A DNA stretch of 64,000 nucleotides from Desulforamulus aeronauticus DSM 10349 (GCF_900142375.1 NZ_FRAR01000026.1:1-64000); one strand, 5' to 3'; counted from the stretch's first letter, positions 34,446-43,699 are shown. Notes: a model not told the origin generated them from the sequence alone. Translations and numbers: made by a program.

Positions 34446-35240
34446 TCAGCCTGCCCCATATTCCGGTCTTAACACGCCGATTACGATATACCGGGCATCA
34501 TTAAATTCATAGCTGCAAGTGGAAAGTATGATAAACTTGTCTCCATCCGTGCACTCCGCGCTGCTATCAAAGGTAGTCTTTGAGGCAGCGTATGCGAGCA
34601 GCGCGTTAAGATTCACTTCATACATAAATGCCCTGTCACGCCATTCGCCCGCACCGATGACACAGCCATACTTCAGGTCAATCCTGTAGTTTCCCTGCCT
34701 CGTGTACAGGTACAAATAGGGATGCCGCTCAAAGTATTCCTGTTTCTTGTATCCTGCCAGTGAGCCGAACATCTTACCGGATTTCATGTAGTGTCCGTAA
34801 ATGATGCTCAGCCTGCCGCTAAAATCTGCCGGGCAGTTATAGTCAAGAAATAATGTCCCGTTTGCGTTATAGGTGCCGTCAGGCAGGTGATGGAGATACC
34901 AATCGTAATCATCTGCACGCATAATCGGATAATCAATTACGGTATTCGGGCAGTACAACCATGCGGCAGCGTCGGAATTGATTTTTTCAAGCACATTAAA
35001 GTTAATATAAATGGGGGAAATATCCACCATCGGTGCTGACCCGAGAACAGCCATGTTACTGTCCACATGATTTTCATCAGGCTGCCGGACCTGTTCATGC
35101 AGTTGCTCATAGTTTTCATTGCCCTGCGCATAGCTCTGTAAACTTCCCCACAGCTTATATCCGGAAAAAAGGATAACGCCGATTGAAATAATCAGAAGAA
35201 ACCATACTGCCGTTATGGCTGGTTTTTGATTCTTTTCCAT
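34446..35240 (-). CDS. Class B sortase (distal)
   Basis: A 264-residue sortase with an N-terminal span (about 11-30). The class B layout has catalytic H150 (YGHYM), C242 (LSTCSYE) and R250 (DARYIVIG). It cleaves a sorting signal and transfers the protein to a pilin lysine or to cell wall. It follows the gene for the PKTGD-type surface protein by 26 bp, so that protein is a likely substrate. Two class B sortases in one locus suggest a split between pilus polymerisation and wall anchoring. Confidence 0.88.
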   Translation of the reverse strand: MEKNQKPAITAVWFLLIISIGVILFSGYKLWGSLQSYAQGNENYEQLHEQVRQPDENHVDSNMAVLGSAPMVDISPIYINFNVLEKINSDAAAWLYCPNTVIDYPIMRADDYDWYLHHLPDGTYNANGTLFLDYNCPADFSGRLSIIYGHYMKSGKMFGSLAGYKKQEYFERHPYLYLYTRQGNYRIDLKYGCVIGAGEWRDRAFMYEVNLNALLAYAASKTTFDSSAECTDGDKFIILSTCSYEFNDARYIVIGVLRPEYGAG

Positions 35241-35266
35241 GCGTCACCTATCCGTTCCTTCAGATA

Positions 35267-36571
35267 TCAATACTTCTCCGTGTCCTCTTTTCTGCGGCTG
35301 CCGACAAATACTAAATAGAGAATGCAGCTCATTGCTACGATACTGGCTATCATAATCGCCATGGTATACAGGTCGTTTCCGGCATCGTCGCCGGTTTTAG
35401 GCCCGTTTGTGCTACCGCCACCATTGTTGCCAAGATCATTGTTGTCAAGGTCATTGCTGCCAGGGTTATTATTGCCAGAATTATTGCCGCCAAAGTTATT
35501 GCTGCCAGAGTTATTGTTGCTAGAATTATTGCCGCCAGAGTTATTGCTGCCAGAGTTATTGTTGCCAGAGTTATTGTTGCTAGAATTATTGCCGCCAGAG
35601 TTATTGCCGCCAGAGTTATTGCTGCCAGAGTTATTGTTGCCAGAGTTATTGCCACCAGAGCTATTGCCACCAGAGCTATTGCCGTTGTACTTATTAATGA
35701 AGATGAAGGATTCTACCAGCTTGTTGTACTCGTTGGTGACCGTCCGCTTGACAGTAAGCTGGCCGTTTACATCCTTTACCACATCGGTGATGGTATATCT
35801 AGCGCTATCATAGGTATATCCCGTTTCGCCGGTGTTGACCTCGGAGATGGTGTAATAATACGTTCCTTCCTGGATGTATTCCCATGTGCCGAAACGCTTT
35901 TGGCCTGACCCATTAATCGTGATTGTTTTTTTGCCATTGACGCTGTCCACCGGCATGGGATTTGAGGGCTTCCCCGCAGTTAGCAAAAAGGCAAAGGTGC
36001 TTGCCTTGGATGGATTGCCTGACACCGTTTTCTGCACCGGAGGATCTGCCATAGTCCCAGGCTTGCTGCCGGAAGAGGTATAGCTGTGATTAAATTTGAT
36101 ACCACTCGATTTGCTGCCGCTGCTGTTTCCAATCGTAATATCGGCGATCAGGTTTTGCCCGGATTTGCGTATATTGATCCTTACGGAATAAACTTGTTTG
36201 TCGTAGGTATATCCGGGGGCGGAGAAAGACGAATCCACTCTAATTTCATAACGATATACTCCGGTATCAGTAAAGGTAATCGGGCCGAGGTCAAAGCTGG
36301 TTGTTCCGTCGATGGTAAAGGAATAAAGACTGCCTGAACTTCCCGATGGCATTGGATTTCCGGCCTCCAGTGACAGAATCTCATAATGGAACACGCTGTT
36401 CACACTTGTAAAGGCGGAACTATTACTGAAGGTCTGATCCATTCGTAGAGTAACTGAAACCGAATCGACCGCCGCATAGGTCGTCAGTGGGAATACCAGC
36501 GTGAGTAGGCAGGCTAGGCACAAGGAGAATGCAGTTATCCTTTTATGACATGATTTTAGTATCAAGCTCAT
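35267..36571 (-). CDS. FctA-domain surface protein with Asn/Gly/Ser stalk and PKTGD sorting signal
   Basis: About 434 residues. A signal peptide (ITAFSLCLACLLTLVFPLTT) is followed by two Spy0128/FctA-like domains, at about 35-175 and 180-295, each with the YxYxIxE pattern (GVYRYEIRVD and GTYYYTISEVNT) that supports isopeptide bonds. A low-complexity Asn/Gly/Ser stalk runs from about 300 to 390, and then NGPKTGDD, a hydrophobic span and GSRRKEDTEKY. The PKTG motif resembles (S/P)PXTG signals used by class B sortases in Clostridioides difficile. ATG 36571 is chosen for its RBS and signal peptide. Probably a tip or base pilin (FctB role). Confidence 0.8.
   Translation of the reverse strand: MSLILKSCHKRITAFSLCLACLLTLVFPLTTYAAVDSVSVTLRMDQTFSNSSAFTSVNSVFHYEILSLEAGNPMPSGSSGSLYSFTIDGTTSFDLGPITFTDTGVYRYEIRVDSSFSAPGYTYDKQVYSVRINIRKSGQNLIADITIGNSSGSKSSGIKFNHSYTSSGSKPGTMADPPVQKTVSGNPSKASTFAFLLTAGKPSNPMPVDSVNGKKTITINGSGQKRFGTWEYIQEGTYYYTISEVNTGETGYTYDSARYTITDVVKDVNGQLTVKRTVTNEYNKLVESFIFINKYNGNSSGGNSSGGNNSGNNNSGSNNSGGNNSGGNNSSNNNSGNNNSGSNNSGGNNSSNNNSGSNNFGGNNSGNNNPGSNDLDNNDLGNNGGGSTNGPKTGDDAGNDLYTMAIMIASIVAMSCILYLVFVGSRRKEDTEKY
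35410..35690. repeat. Coding minisatellite of about 15-bp units
   Basis: Tandem, slightly varied units such as GCCAGAGTTATTGCT and GCTAGAATTATTGCC encode (N-N-S-G/S-x)n in the surface-protein stalk. The unit length is a multiple of three, so expansion or contraction keeps frame and would change stalk length. Confidence 0.8.
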
Positions 36572-36576
36572 TTTCC

Positions 36577-37497
36577 TTACCTCTTTACACGGTTTCTCCT
36601 GAATATATAAATAAGCACAATAAACAGGAGGACCGGCAACACCATCCGTAGCCATAATGGGATGCGCCCCCAGAAGCCAAACTGCTGATCCACCGACGCC
36701 TGTTCGGTTGCATCGCTTTTTTCTTCCGTTTTAAATGCATCGCCGTAGCATTCATTCGTTATCCTTGCTACGAGGAGGTCCCGTCCGTTGGTTGCCTCCG
36801 TTGAGCACGTTGTCAGCAGAAGGATATGGTCGTCTGTCGTCACACCGATATCGCGGGTATACATCGCCTTTGCCAGCAGGTTGTTTAGATATTTTTGTTG
36901 TGCCTCTCGGCCCTGAACATTAGGCGAAAATATGCCTGCGTCATATGCGTCCGTCTTTATGAATGCGAAAAATTCCAGTCCATGGTCTTTGCCGCCATAA
37001 TACAGGTTGCCGTAAACGCGGCTGTCAAAAAAGCGCTTACCGCTAAACAATCCCAGTTCACCGAACATCGCCTGTTTTTCCATGTGATGCCCGTATAAAA
37101 TGCTGTTGAAGTCCTGAAAGTCCTTGTCGTTCATATAGTCTAAAAAGATGCTACCCGAGAGGGAATAAGCCCCCTTCGCATTGGTGTTGACGTACTTCAT
37201 GTTGTCTGTGCCCTGAGTTATCGGGTAGTCGATTTTTGTGCCGTAAACCGTGAGCCAGCTAAACACCTCCGGATTGATGGTCTGAAGCTCCGCAAAGGAA
37301 ATACTGTCTTCGGTGCTTGGCTTATAAACCGCATACTGCGCGGCGTCCGCCGCCTGATATACCTGGTCGGAGTCCCATATGGCGTAAGCTGCAAAGGCGA
37401 CCAGAAGCAGGATGATGGTCAGCACCGTGAAATCTATGATGCTATGTGCAACCTTAACTGCGACCCTTCCTGCTTTTTTTGCTTTAACGATGGCCAT
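36577..37497 (-). CDS. Class B sortase (proximal, pilin-associated)
   Basis: A 306-residue sortase with an N-terminal span (about 22-41) and an additional C-terminal span (PLWLRMVLPVLLFIVLIYIF), an arrangement known from pilus polymerases. Catalytic residues: H137 (YGHH), C231 (LTTCSTE) and R239 (NGRDLLVARI). It directly follows the main FctA pilin gene, the same order as fctA-srtC2 in streptococcal FCT loci, whose polymerase is also of class B type. It is therefore the best candidate for the pilus polymerase. Confidence 0.88.
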   Translation of the reverse strand: MAIVKAKKAGRVAVKVAHSIIDFTVLTIILLLVAFAAYAIWDSDQVYQAADAAQYAVYKPSTEDSISFAELQTINPEVFSWLTVYGTKIDYPITQGTDNMKYVNTNAKGAYSLSGSIFLDYMNDKDFQDFNSILYGHHMEKQAMFGELGLFSGKRFFDSRVYGNLYYGGKDHGLEFFAFIKTDAYDAGIFSPNVQGREAQQKYLNNLLAKAMYTRDIGVTTDDHILLLTTCSTEATNGRDLLVARITNECYGDAFKTEEKSDATEQASVDQQFGFWGRIPLWLRMVLPVLLFIVLIYIFRRNRVKR

Positions 37498-37548
37498 ATG
37501 GCCCTCCTTTCGGCATATTTCTTAATTACTTATTTTTTAATTTAGCAT

Positions 37549-38841
37549 TTAATAGCTGACAGCAGAATTCCGGCGTTTGCGTAACTTCATAAGGATGAAG
37601 GCAATGAACGCACCTGCCGCTATGACCAGAATCATGATAAAGGGGAGGTTGTTGATGATTAGGCCGGTGACAGGGATGCTCTTAAAGGTATTGGTAAAAT
37701 CGGCTTTGTTAGTATTTTCACCAATTCTTATGTTGTCGGTGATAAGAGACTGACCAACTCCGGCAGATAAATCCGGAGTAAGCACCGTCCCGTTGACTGT
37801 AATCTTTGCTGTCGGTATATAGTCTGCAGCACCTTGATTTACCGCAACATAGAGCGCACCAACTGGCACATCCGTGAAAACCAGCTTTTCATCATGCTTG
37901 AGCTTAATTGTTATGGATGAGTGGGCCGCAAATTCGATGTACTTTTTGCCGGCAGCGTCGGTCTGGATGATGGAGCCGGGCGCGTTTTGTGTCGGATCAA
38001 TGTCAATTCCGGAAGCGTTCAGGACATAAGCCTTGTATCTAGCGGCAGCGCCGGCAACTAAGGGCTTCTTTACGGTAACTAGATACTTGAAGTACATGCT
38101 CGTATCGGCGAAGTCTCCGGCTACGACATTACTGATTCTAAGAACCTGGTTCGCTTCGACTCTAGGATCAACGCCGCCGGTGGTCTTCATGTAGGAGTTG
38201 GTGAAGAGCAGCCCGCCGGCGCCCAAGCCTCCTCCAGTGCCGGGCGTGGGATCAACCTTCGCTCCGGAGCCGGGACTTCCCTCCTCATTTTGCATGATTT
38301 TGGTTCCGATGGCCGATACGTACAGCCCCGAATGATCCGATTTTTCTCTCACAAAAAAGGTGATCTCGTACACAGCTTTGGAGTAAACGAGAGTTTCCTT
38401 GGCGGGATCGATGCTGCCGTTGGTGATATTTGGCAGTTCCGTAAGCTTATAGGTATAGACGCCCGCATTCGGGAAGGTGACACCTGTGAGATCAATAAGC
38501 ACTTCTTTAGTTATGCTTTTGATGCCGTCGCTGGAAGTGGGGTTATCGCCGCTGGTGAAAGCAATGACATGGTTGGAGATTACCGGCATCTGAGCAAGAT
38601 AATCAGCACCGATCTTTTCATTCAGGGCCTTCTTTTCGAAGGTAAACCCAAAAGTGACGCCAGGTATGGTTGTGCCTTCCGGCATTTTCAACGTTTTTGT
38701 AATCGCCGCCGTGGCGGGGTTAACTTCGGTTCCCAAAATTGGGCCTGCTGCAAATGCAGGGACAGCCATGCCAAAGCACAGCACAATAGCAAGGACCCTG
38801 CTAAGCAGCCTTCCTATAAACCTCTTGTTTTGATTTTTCAT
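37549..38841 (-). CDS. FctA-type major pilin with IPVTG sorting signal
   Basis: A 430-residue secreted protein. The signal peptide is LLSRVLAIVLCFGMAVPAFA. The first domain (about 40-220) is FctA/Spy0128-like, with lysine near ITKTLKMPEG, glutamate in YTYKLTELPN and a terminal LLFTNSY asparagine consistent with isopeptide formation. A second beta domain (about 225-385) resembles DUF7601. Then comes the sorting signal IPVTG (389-393), a hydrophobic span and KLRKRRNS. IPVTG resembles the EVPTG signal of streptococcal FctA. AAAGGAGTACACC precedes the ATG. Probably the pilus backbone. Confidence 0.82.
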   Translation of the reverse strand: MKNQNKRFIGRLLSRVLAIVLCFGMAVPAFAAGPILGTEVNPATAAITKTLKMPEGTTIPGVTFGFTFEKKALNEKIGADYLAQMPVISNHVIAFTSGDNPTSSDGIKSITKEVLIDLTGVTFPNAGVYTYKLTELPNITNGSIDPAKETLVYSKAVYEITFFVREKSDHSGLYVSAIGTKIMQNEEGSPGSGAKVDPTPGTGGGLGAGGLLFTNSYMKTTGGVDPRVEANQVLRISNVVAGDFADTSMYFKYLVTVKKPLVAGAAARYKAYVLNASGIDIDPTQNAPGSIIQTDAAGKKYIEFAAHSSITIKLKHDEKLVFTDVPVGALYVAVNQGAADYIPTAKITVNGTVLTPDLSAGVGQSLITDNIRIGENTNKADFTNTFKSIPVTGLIINNLPFIMILVIAAGAFIAFILMKLRKRRNSAVSY

Positions 38842-38897
38842 TGTTTGGTGTACTCCTTTTTTGTTTTATATGCAAACGTATTCTTTATCGCTTGCGC

Positions 38898-39467
38898 TTA
38901 TATATTTCTGCGCCGGAAGATGGTCATCACTTTCCCCAGCGTGTCCTTGATCTCCACAGCCCCGTAGATGCGGCTGTCCGCAACGTTTACCCGGCTGTCG
39001 GCAAGCACAAATACCTGCCCTTCTCCTACGGTAAGCGGGAATTCCACACCGTTTTCATATCGCTGCGTTGATTCGTAGATTCCTGTTTCCTGCTGCAGCG
39101 CGCCGTTGATCACCAGCCCGTCCTCGGTGATGTCCACGACGTCTCCGGCCGTGGCGATCACCCTACGCACCTGCATTTGCCCTTCAAATTCCAGGACAAG
39201 GGTGTCCTGAGCGACATACTTTTTGTCCAGCCGGTAGAAGATTACCAGATCGCCATCCTTGACCGACGGAGCCATGGAGGCGTCCGTATTGCGGCAAAGA
39301 CCGTACATAAAGGTGAAAATCAGCAGGAAGGCAACAAGGATCACCGCAATCTTGGCCAGCAGGAACAAAATATCCTTGAGCGGCGATGGTTCAGGGGGCG
39401 CTCTAAAAGGGGGCTCCTGGCCCCTTCGGGATGTTGGGTTTACCGCGTGTTTTAGCGCTTCATTCAT
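38898..39467 (-). CDS. Signal peptidase I homologue lacking the catalytic lysine (SipA-like)
   Basis: A 189-residue S26 family protein with one span (about 33-55). Box B has serine S64 (ASMAPSVKDGD), and box E is VLADSRVNVADSRIYG. In box D the general-base lysine (K in KRVIGLPGD) is replaced by arginine: VRRVIATAGD (R101). Streptococcal pilus loci encode SipA, a signal-peptidase homologue without the Ser/Lys dyad that is needed for pilus assembly. The position next to the pilin gene fits that role. It follows the adhesin gene directly (1 bp gap). Confidence 0.8.
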   Translation of the reverse strand: MNEALKHAVNPTSRRGQEPPFRAPPEPSPLKDILFLLAKIAVILVAFLLIFTFMYGLCRNTDASMAPSVKDGDLVIFYRLDKKYVAQDTLVLEFEGQMQVRRVIATAGDVVDITEDGLVINGALQQETGIYESTQRYENGVEFPLTVGEGQVFVLADSRVNVADSRIYGAVEIKDTLGKVMTIFRRRNI

Positions 39468-39468
39468 A

Positions 39469-42396
39469 TCAAAAATTCTCCTTACGGTTGCGGTATTTCC
39501 TATGGATACCCACGCCGACTCCCACTATCAGCAGCGCAGATAACATCAGAAGAACCGGGCCCTGCGTGCTTCCTGTCAAAATGCCCGCCGGTACGATGAT
39601 GCTGGCGTTCGTGAAGGCGAATACCCTGTTGCCGTCAGACAGGTCACGCACACCGGTATCCAAGGAAGTTGTAGAACCCGTGTCCTTGCTGTCCTTGAAA
39701 GATGTACTATACCCTTCAGCGGCTGCCTGTGTTACTTGAACCTTGTTGTTTGCCGGGATACCGGCAATGGTAATCTGCTGGCCGTGTTTGAGCATAAACG
39801 TCGCCTGGCCACCCGCCAGCGTCAAAATACCGTTTGCGGGGGCCGTTGCGCCGGAGCCCTGCACGATGCCGCCTGTATAGAAAAGCTCCGTGCCGTCCGG
39901 AAGCGGGTCACCGCCTGCATCAAAGAAACGGATGGTAAAGGTAAACGCCTGCGTTGTATTGGCGTAGGGTTCTGTTACCATGTTGGAAACGGTAAGTACT
40001 ACAGCATTCAACCACTTGGCGTACAGTGTTGTGTAACCGGTGATGGCCATTGGCGCATTTTCCGTATAGGCCGTGCCATTGCCGTCCTCTTGGGTGTTCC
40101 ATCCTAAAAAGATTGTATCGGCAGCAGGAGCTGTAAAGCCCGTGGTTGCAAACGCAACCGTGTTGACGCTCCCGCTGCCTGTGATCGTGGTTTGCTGCAG
40201 GTAGTCAGGCTGCGAGGTACCATTGTTGGCCTTATATGTGACGACAAAGTATGGGTTGCGGTAGTTGATGTCGTTGTTGTTCAGCAAGGTACCGGGGAAC
40301 CGGGCAATAAATTCTGATGCGTTGGACGGGGGCAAAAAAGCCTGACCCGCCGTGTTGCCGCTTATGACCGCTGCGCCCGTTATACTGATGTTGGAATATT
40401 TCGCCGTGGCGGCGGGGTTGGCATAGCTGCTATCGCTTGTATAGATACCACCACCGTCGCCGGTTGCCGTATTGCCGGAAATATCAGTGCCATTGACGAA
40501 AAGAGCTGAGTTTTGCGTGACGTAAATGCCACCGCCAACAAATTCTGATGTATTGCCGGTGACCGCGCCCCCGTTGATATGAATTGTTGCCAACGCACCA
40601 AAAATGCCGCCGCCATTACTTGCCTTATTGTTTTTGATGATACAGTTGGTAAGCGTGATGGTGCTTTCCGAACCACAGATAGCGCCGCCGCCACTCGAGT
40701 GATTTGATCGATTCTCGTGTAGATTTCCGCCTGTAATGGTGAGTTCGCTCCGTTCGGAGACCCAGATAGCACCCCCGGCTGTACTGCTGTTATTCGCAAA
40801 GCAATTGCGTATCTCGGGATTGATGAGCGTCAGGGAGAGTGCGTTTTGTGCATATTCAATCCCGCCTCTGCCGTTTGTGCCGACGTCCGTATTTCCGCCG
40901 TCTAATATGACGTTATCAAAGGTAAGGGTGATGTTGTTATTCGTTTCACCTTCAATCCTAAAGTGCCGTGAGGTCTTCGCCGTAAGAACTACCGGCGTCG
41001 TGCTAATGAAGGTGAGGCTCTTGTCATTGATCGTGATGGCTCCAGTAAAGGTGATATCATTCTCAATCTTGATGGTATCGCCTGAAACCGCGTCGGTCTC
41101 CACGGCTTTTTTTAGTGTTGCGAAGTCGGTTACCGTATAAGTGGTTGCAAATGGCATTTTCTCCATTACCGGTATCTGACGCACGCCGGCATGTATGTTC
41201 TCTATCGCCGTGTCCTCTGCGATCATCAGCGGCCCACTATAGGCAGCGGACAATTCCTCATTGATTTCAAATTGGTTATCATGGGAAATGCCGACTACAG
41301 GCAGCAAGTAATCCACTTCGGTTATGGTTTCGGGGGCTATCCCCACTACATAGCTGCCGGGTTCAAGGCTTTCAAACCGATAGGTTCCGTCCTCTTCGGT
41401 TTGAGTAGATTGCACCGCCACGCCAGTGTCGTCCGTCGCGTAGAGGTGTATCGGGTAAAAAGCCACGCCGTTTTCGGTTTCATTCATCACACCGTCCTCG
41501 TTTTCGTCCAGCCACAGCTTGCCGGAGATGCTGTTCGTTTGCACAGCGGGCGTCGGGGTTGGTGTGGATTCTGCACCGGGAGCGGAGGGCGGCATAATGC
41601 CTTCACCCTCCGTCGTAATCAAGGCAAAGGGGCAAGGGCCAGCATAGGTATAGCCAGTGAACGACGCGGTGAAGGTATAAGTACCGGGAGTATCCTTTTC
41701 ATAATCAGTGCACGACCAAGTGACGGGGATCTCCTGGATGATGCCGTTCACATTACCGTCTTCATCGCAAGCAAACCAAGCGGGGGCGCTGCCGCTGTAT
41801 GAACCGTACACACGATACGATACCGCTCCCGTCTGATCGGTGTATGTATAAAGGCCGCCGTCGGCAGCTTCGTAGTCGTAGGAATCGAGCGGTGTTTCCG
41901 GTACAAAAACAGGCTCCTCCAGTGCTGCTTCCGACAGTACAAAAGTAGGCTCCTCCGGTGCTGAGAAAAATTCTGTTGACGTTGCAGCTTGTTCCTTTGT
42001 GTCCACAGGCGAATCTTCAACTTCTCCGGGCGCTTCTTCATCGCCTGTCGGCGAAACTTGGTCCTCGATGGGTGACGTCACGGGCACTTCTTCATTGCCT
42101 GTCGGCGGAGCTTGTTCTTCGGTGGGTGGCGCCACAGGCGCTGTCTGTTCAATCTCCGCAAGCTCCACAACCGCCCGAAGGGTATCCGGCAAATATGGTT
42201 GCTCAGTCCCTATGTCCACTGTCAGATTTACGACCGGGTTGCTGGCCTCAAAAGAGAGTATGGTATCCGTCCCAACGTCCAGCGAGCCCCATGCCACCAT
42301 AAATAACGTCGCGGCCATCACCACCGCAAGCGTAAGTGCCAACAATCGGGATAAAGCCTTATCCGGTCCTTTCATCCTTTTCCAGACATTTTCCAT
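39469..42396 (-). CDS. Large multidomain surface adhesin of the pilus locus
   Basis: A 975-residue secreted protein. Order: signal peptide (LSRLLALTLAVVMAATLFMV), a Pro/Glu/Thr-rich stretch (about 80-165), an SdrD B-type domain (about 290-370, SISGKLWLDENEDGVMN), a right-handed beta-helix (about 425-690, with repeats like GGGIYTSDSSYANP), a Listeria-Bacteroides InlB-type repeat (about 725-800, FLGWNTQEDGNGTAY), a DUF7601-like domain (about 805-925), then VPAGILTGS, a hydrophobic span and HRKYRNRKE. No canonical LPXTG is visible; VPAG may be the sorting signal. Likely the Cpa-like tip adhesin. Confidence 0.8.
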   Translation of the reverse strand: MENVWKRMKGPDKALSRLLALTLAVVMAATLFMVAWGSLDVGTDTILSFEASNPVVNLTVDIGTEQPYLPDTLRAVVELAEIEQTAPVAPPTEEQAPPTGNEEVPVTSPIEDQVSPTGDEEAPGEVEDSPVDTKEQAATSTEFFSAPEEPTFVLSEAALEEPVFVPETPLDSYDYEAADGGLYTYTDQTGAVSYRVYGSYSGSAPAWFACDEDGNVNGIIQEIPVTWSCTDYEKDTPGTYTFTASFTGYTYAGPCPFALITTEGEGIMPPSAPGAESTPTPTPAVQTNSISGKLWLDENEDGVMNETENGVAFYPIHLYATDDTGVAVQSTQTEEDGTYRFESLEPGSYVVGIAPETITEVDYLLPVVGISHDNQFEINEELSAAYSGPLMIAEDTAIENIHAGVRQIPVMEKMPFATTYTVTDFATLKKAVETDAVSGDTIKIENDITFTGAITINDKSLTFISTTPVVLTAKTSRHFRIEGETNNNITLTFDNVILDGGNTDVGTNGRGGIEYAQNALSLTLINPEIRNCFANNSSTAGGAIWVSERSELTITGGNLHENRSNHSSGGGAICGSESTITLTNCIIKNNKASNGGGIFGALATIHINGGAVTGNTSEFVGGGIYVTQNSALFVNGTDISGNTATGDGGGIYTSDSSYANPAATAKYSNISITGAAVISGNTAGQAFLPPSNASEFIARFPGTLLNNNDINYRNPYFVVTYKANNGTSQPDYLQQTTITGSGSVNTVAFATTGFTAPAADTIFLGWNTQEDGNGTAYTENAPMAITGYTTLYAKWLNAVVLTVSNMVTEPYANTTQAFTFTIRFFDAGGDPLPDGTELFYTGGIVQGSGATAPANGILTLAGGQATFMLKHGQQITIAGIPANNKVQVTQAAAEGYSTSFKDSKDTGSTTSLDTGVRDLSDGNRVFAFTNASIIVPAGILTGSTQGPVLLMLSALLIVGVGVGIHRKYRNRKENF

Positions 42397-42438
42397 ATTT
42401 TGTTCTATCTCCTTTGAAGTGGTCCCATGTAAAATGCA

Positions 42439-42996
42439 TCAGTTTACCTGAGTCCGCAAAACAAGAATGACTTTGCCATCAATATCCCTTTTATCCACAG
42501 GACCAAAGTTTCTTGAGTCCATAGCGGCCTCCCGGTTATCTCCCAGCACGAAGTATTCATTCTCCAGAAGCGTCAAGGGGTATCCGATACCGGGCTTGGT
42601 GTGAGTATCTTTCAGAACCTCAGCATTTACCATAAGCCTGCCCTCCGAGTCTGCATCCACCGTGTCGCCGGGTACGGCCACAATGCGCTTGATGAGTTCG
42701 CATTGCCATGTTTCACGCTCAAAGAAAATCACATCATTGCGAGCGTAGTCTTTTGACAACCTCCAGAACAGTACAAGGTCGCCGTCTTGGAAGGACGGAA
42801 TCATGGACTGGCCGCGAATGATGCCGACCCCACAAAAAACCCCAAACAAAAAGAAAACGGTAAGAGCGGTTGCCACCAGGCTGCGTATCAACCGATACCA
42901 TTCTTTTTTCCGGCGCAGCTGATGGAACCTTTTCTTTAAAACGTCCTCGGGCAGTTCCGCCCCGTTATAAACTTTTGAGCGCATCGCCATCTGCAC
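42439..42996 (-). CDS. lepB: Signal peptidase I
   Basis: A 185-residue S26 signal peptidase with one N-terminal span (about 41-60), catalytic S64 (RGQSMIPSFQDGD) and K103 (LIKRIVAVPGD), and box E FVLGDNREAAMDSRNFG. The dyad is intact, unlike the homologue at 38898-39467. It could process the leader peptides of the pilus proteins. The start overlaps the end of the coiled-coil gene by 32 bp. Confidence 0.88.
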   Translation of the reverse strand: MQMAMRSKVYNGAELPEDVLKKRFHQLRRKKEWYRLIRSLVATALTVFFLFGVFCGVGIIRGQSMIPSFQDGDLVLFWRLSKDYARNDVIFFERETWQCELIKRIVAVPGDTVDADSEGRLMVNAEVLKDTHTKPGIGYPLTLLENEYFVLGDNREAAMDSRNFGPVDKRDIDGKVILVLRTQVN

Positions 42997-43699
42997 CGGA
43001 GGCCAACTCGCCGTCCAATCCTTTTATCAGACTCAGCATCTGGTAGAGGTTTTCGGTAATGAGCCGCAGATCGTCTTTCATCCTAATCCGGATTTCTTCG
43101 ACTTCTTTTTCCATCACTTCTCGTTGGTTGGTCAGCTGTCCAATCTCCGCTTGCCGTGCTGAAATCTGCCGCTCGATTTCGCGCTCATTCTGTGCAGCCA
43201 ACTCCTCCGCATATGTCATCGCCTGTTGAATGATTTTCTTTGCTTCGCACTGTGCCGCCGCGATAAGCTCTGTTCGTTCTTGTTCATACCGTTGCAACGT
43301 GCTGGCAATCTCCTGCACCTTTGCTTTGAGCTCCTCCTGCTCACGAAGTACGGATGCTTTTTCTATTTGAAGGGCAGAGATGAGTGCCTCTTTTTCCCGA
43401 CCTACCGCTTGAAGCTGTTCCATCTGGTTTTGCAGAAGGCTATTGTCTTGCTGCACGAACGCATTTTGGCGCAGGAGGGCCACTTCCACATCCTTATACA
43501 TCTCGGTAATATGCTTGATCTTATCTAAAACGTCCTCTTCATCCACGCCGCCTATGATTCTCTTCTTGAATTTCATTTGGCACAAAAAAGCCGTAATCTG
43601 TGATTGGTAGGTTGTTGCAATTTCCATTTGCGCCATTCCCCCATACCTCTGCTTCCGCAGTTTCTTGGCAATACATTCCGGTGTGATATCGCTCGCCAC
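42965..43699 (-). CDS. Coiled-coil (DivIVA-like) protein heading the pilus operon
   Basis: About 244 residues from GTG 43699. A basic N-terminal part (ITPECIAKKLRKQRYGG) is followed by a long heptad-rich coiled coil (about 65-225, with AELAAQNEREIERQISARQAEI). No signal or span. The frame stays open upstream for 18 codons (LLKAYSEISDREKSFG), which read as native protein but lack a start codon and are preceded by TGA, so the original N-terminus may be lost. The organisation resembles DivIVA/GpsB-like scaffolds that position envelope machinery. Role in pilus placement is inference. Confidence 0.6.
   Translation of the reverse strand: MASDITPECIAKKLRKQRYGGMAQMEIATTYQSQITAFLCQMKFKKRIIGGVDEEDVLDKIKHITEMYKDVEVALLRQNAFVQQDNSLLQNQMEQLQAVGREKEALISALQIEKASVLREQEELKAKVQEIASTLQRYEQERTELIAAAQCEAKKIIQQAMTYAEELAAQNEREIERQISARQAEIGQLTNQREVMEKEVEEIRIRMKDDLRLITENLYQMLSLIKGLDGELASGADGDALKSL

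Noticed and set aside
35410-35690. Regular short repeats considered as a CRISPR array
   Set aside because: Units are tandem, about 15 bp, without unique spacers, and are in frame within a surface-protein gene; no cas genes are nearby.
35322-35813. Plus-strand frame encoding Leu/Pro/Glu repeats
   Set aside because: It is the antisense of the Asn/Gly/Ser stalk repeat; low complexity comes from the minisatellite, and no RBS is seen.
41191-41802. 203-codon plus-strand frame antisense to the adhesin gene
   Set aside because: It is a shadow frame in GC-rich coding DNA with no RBS or recognisable product.
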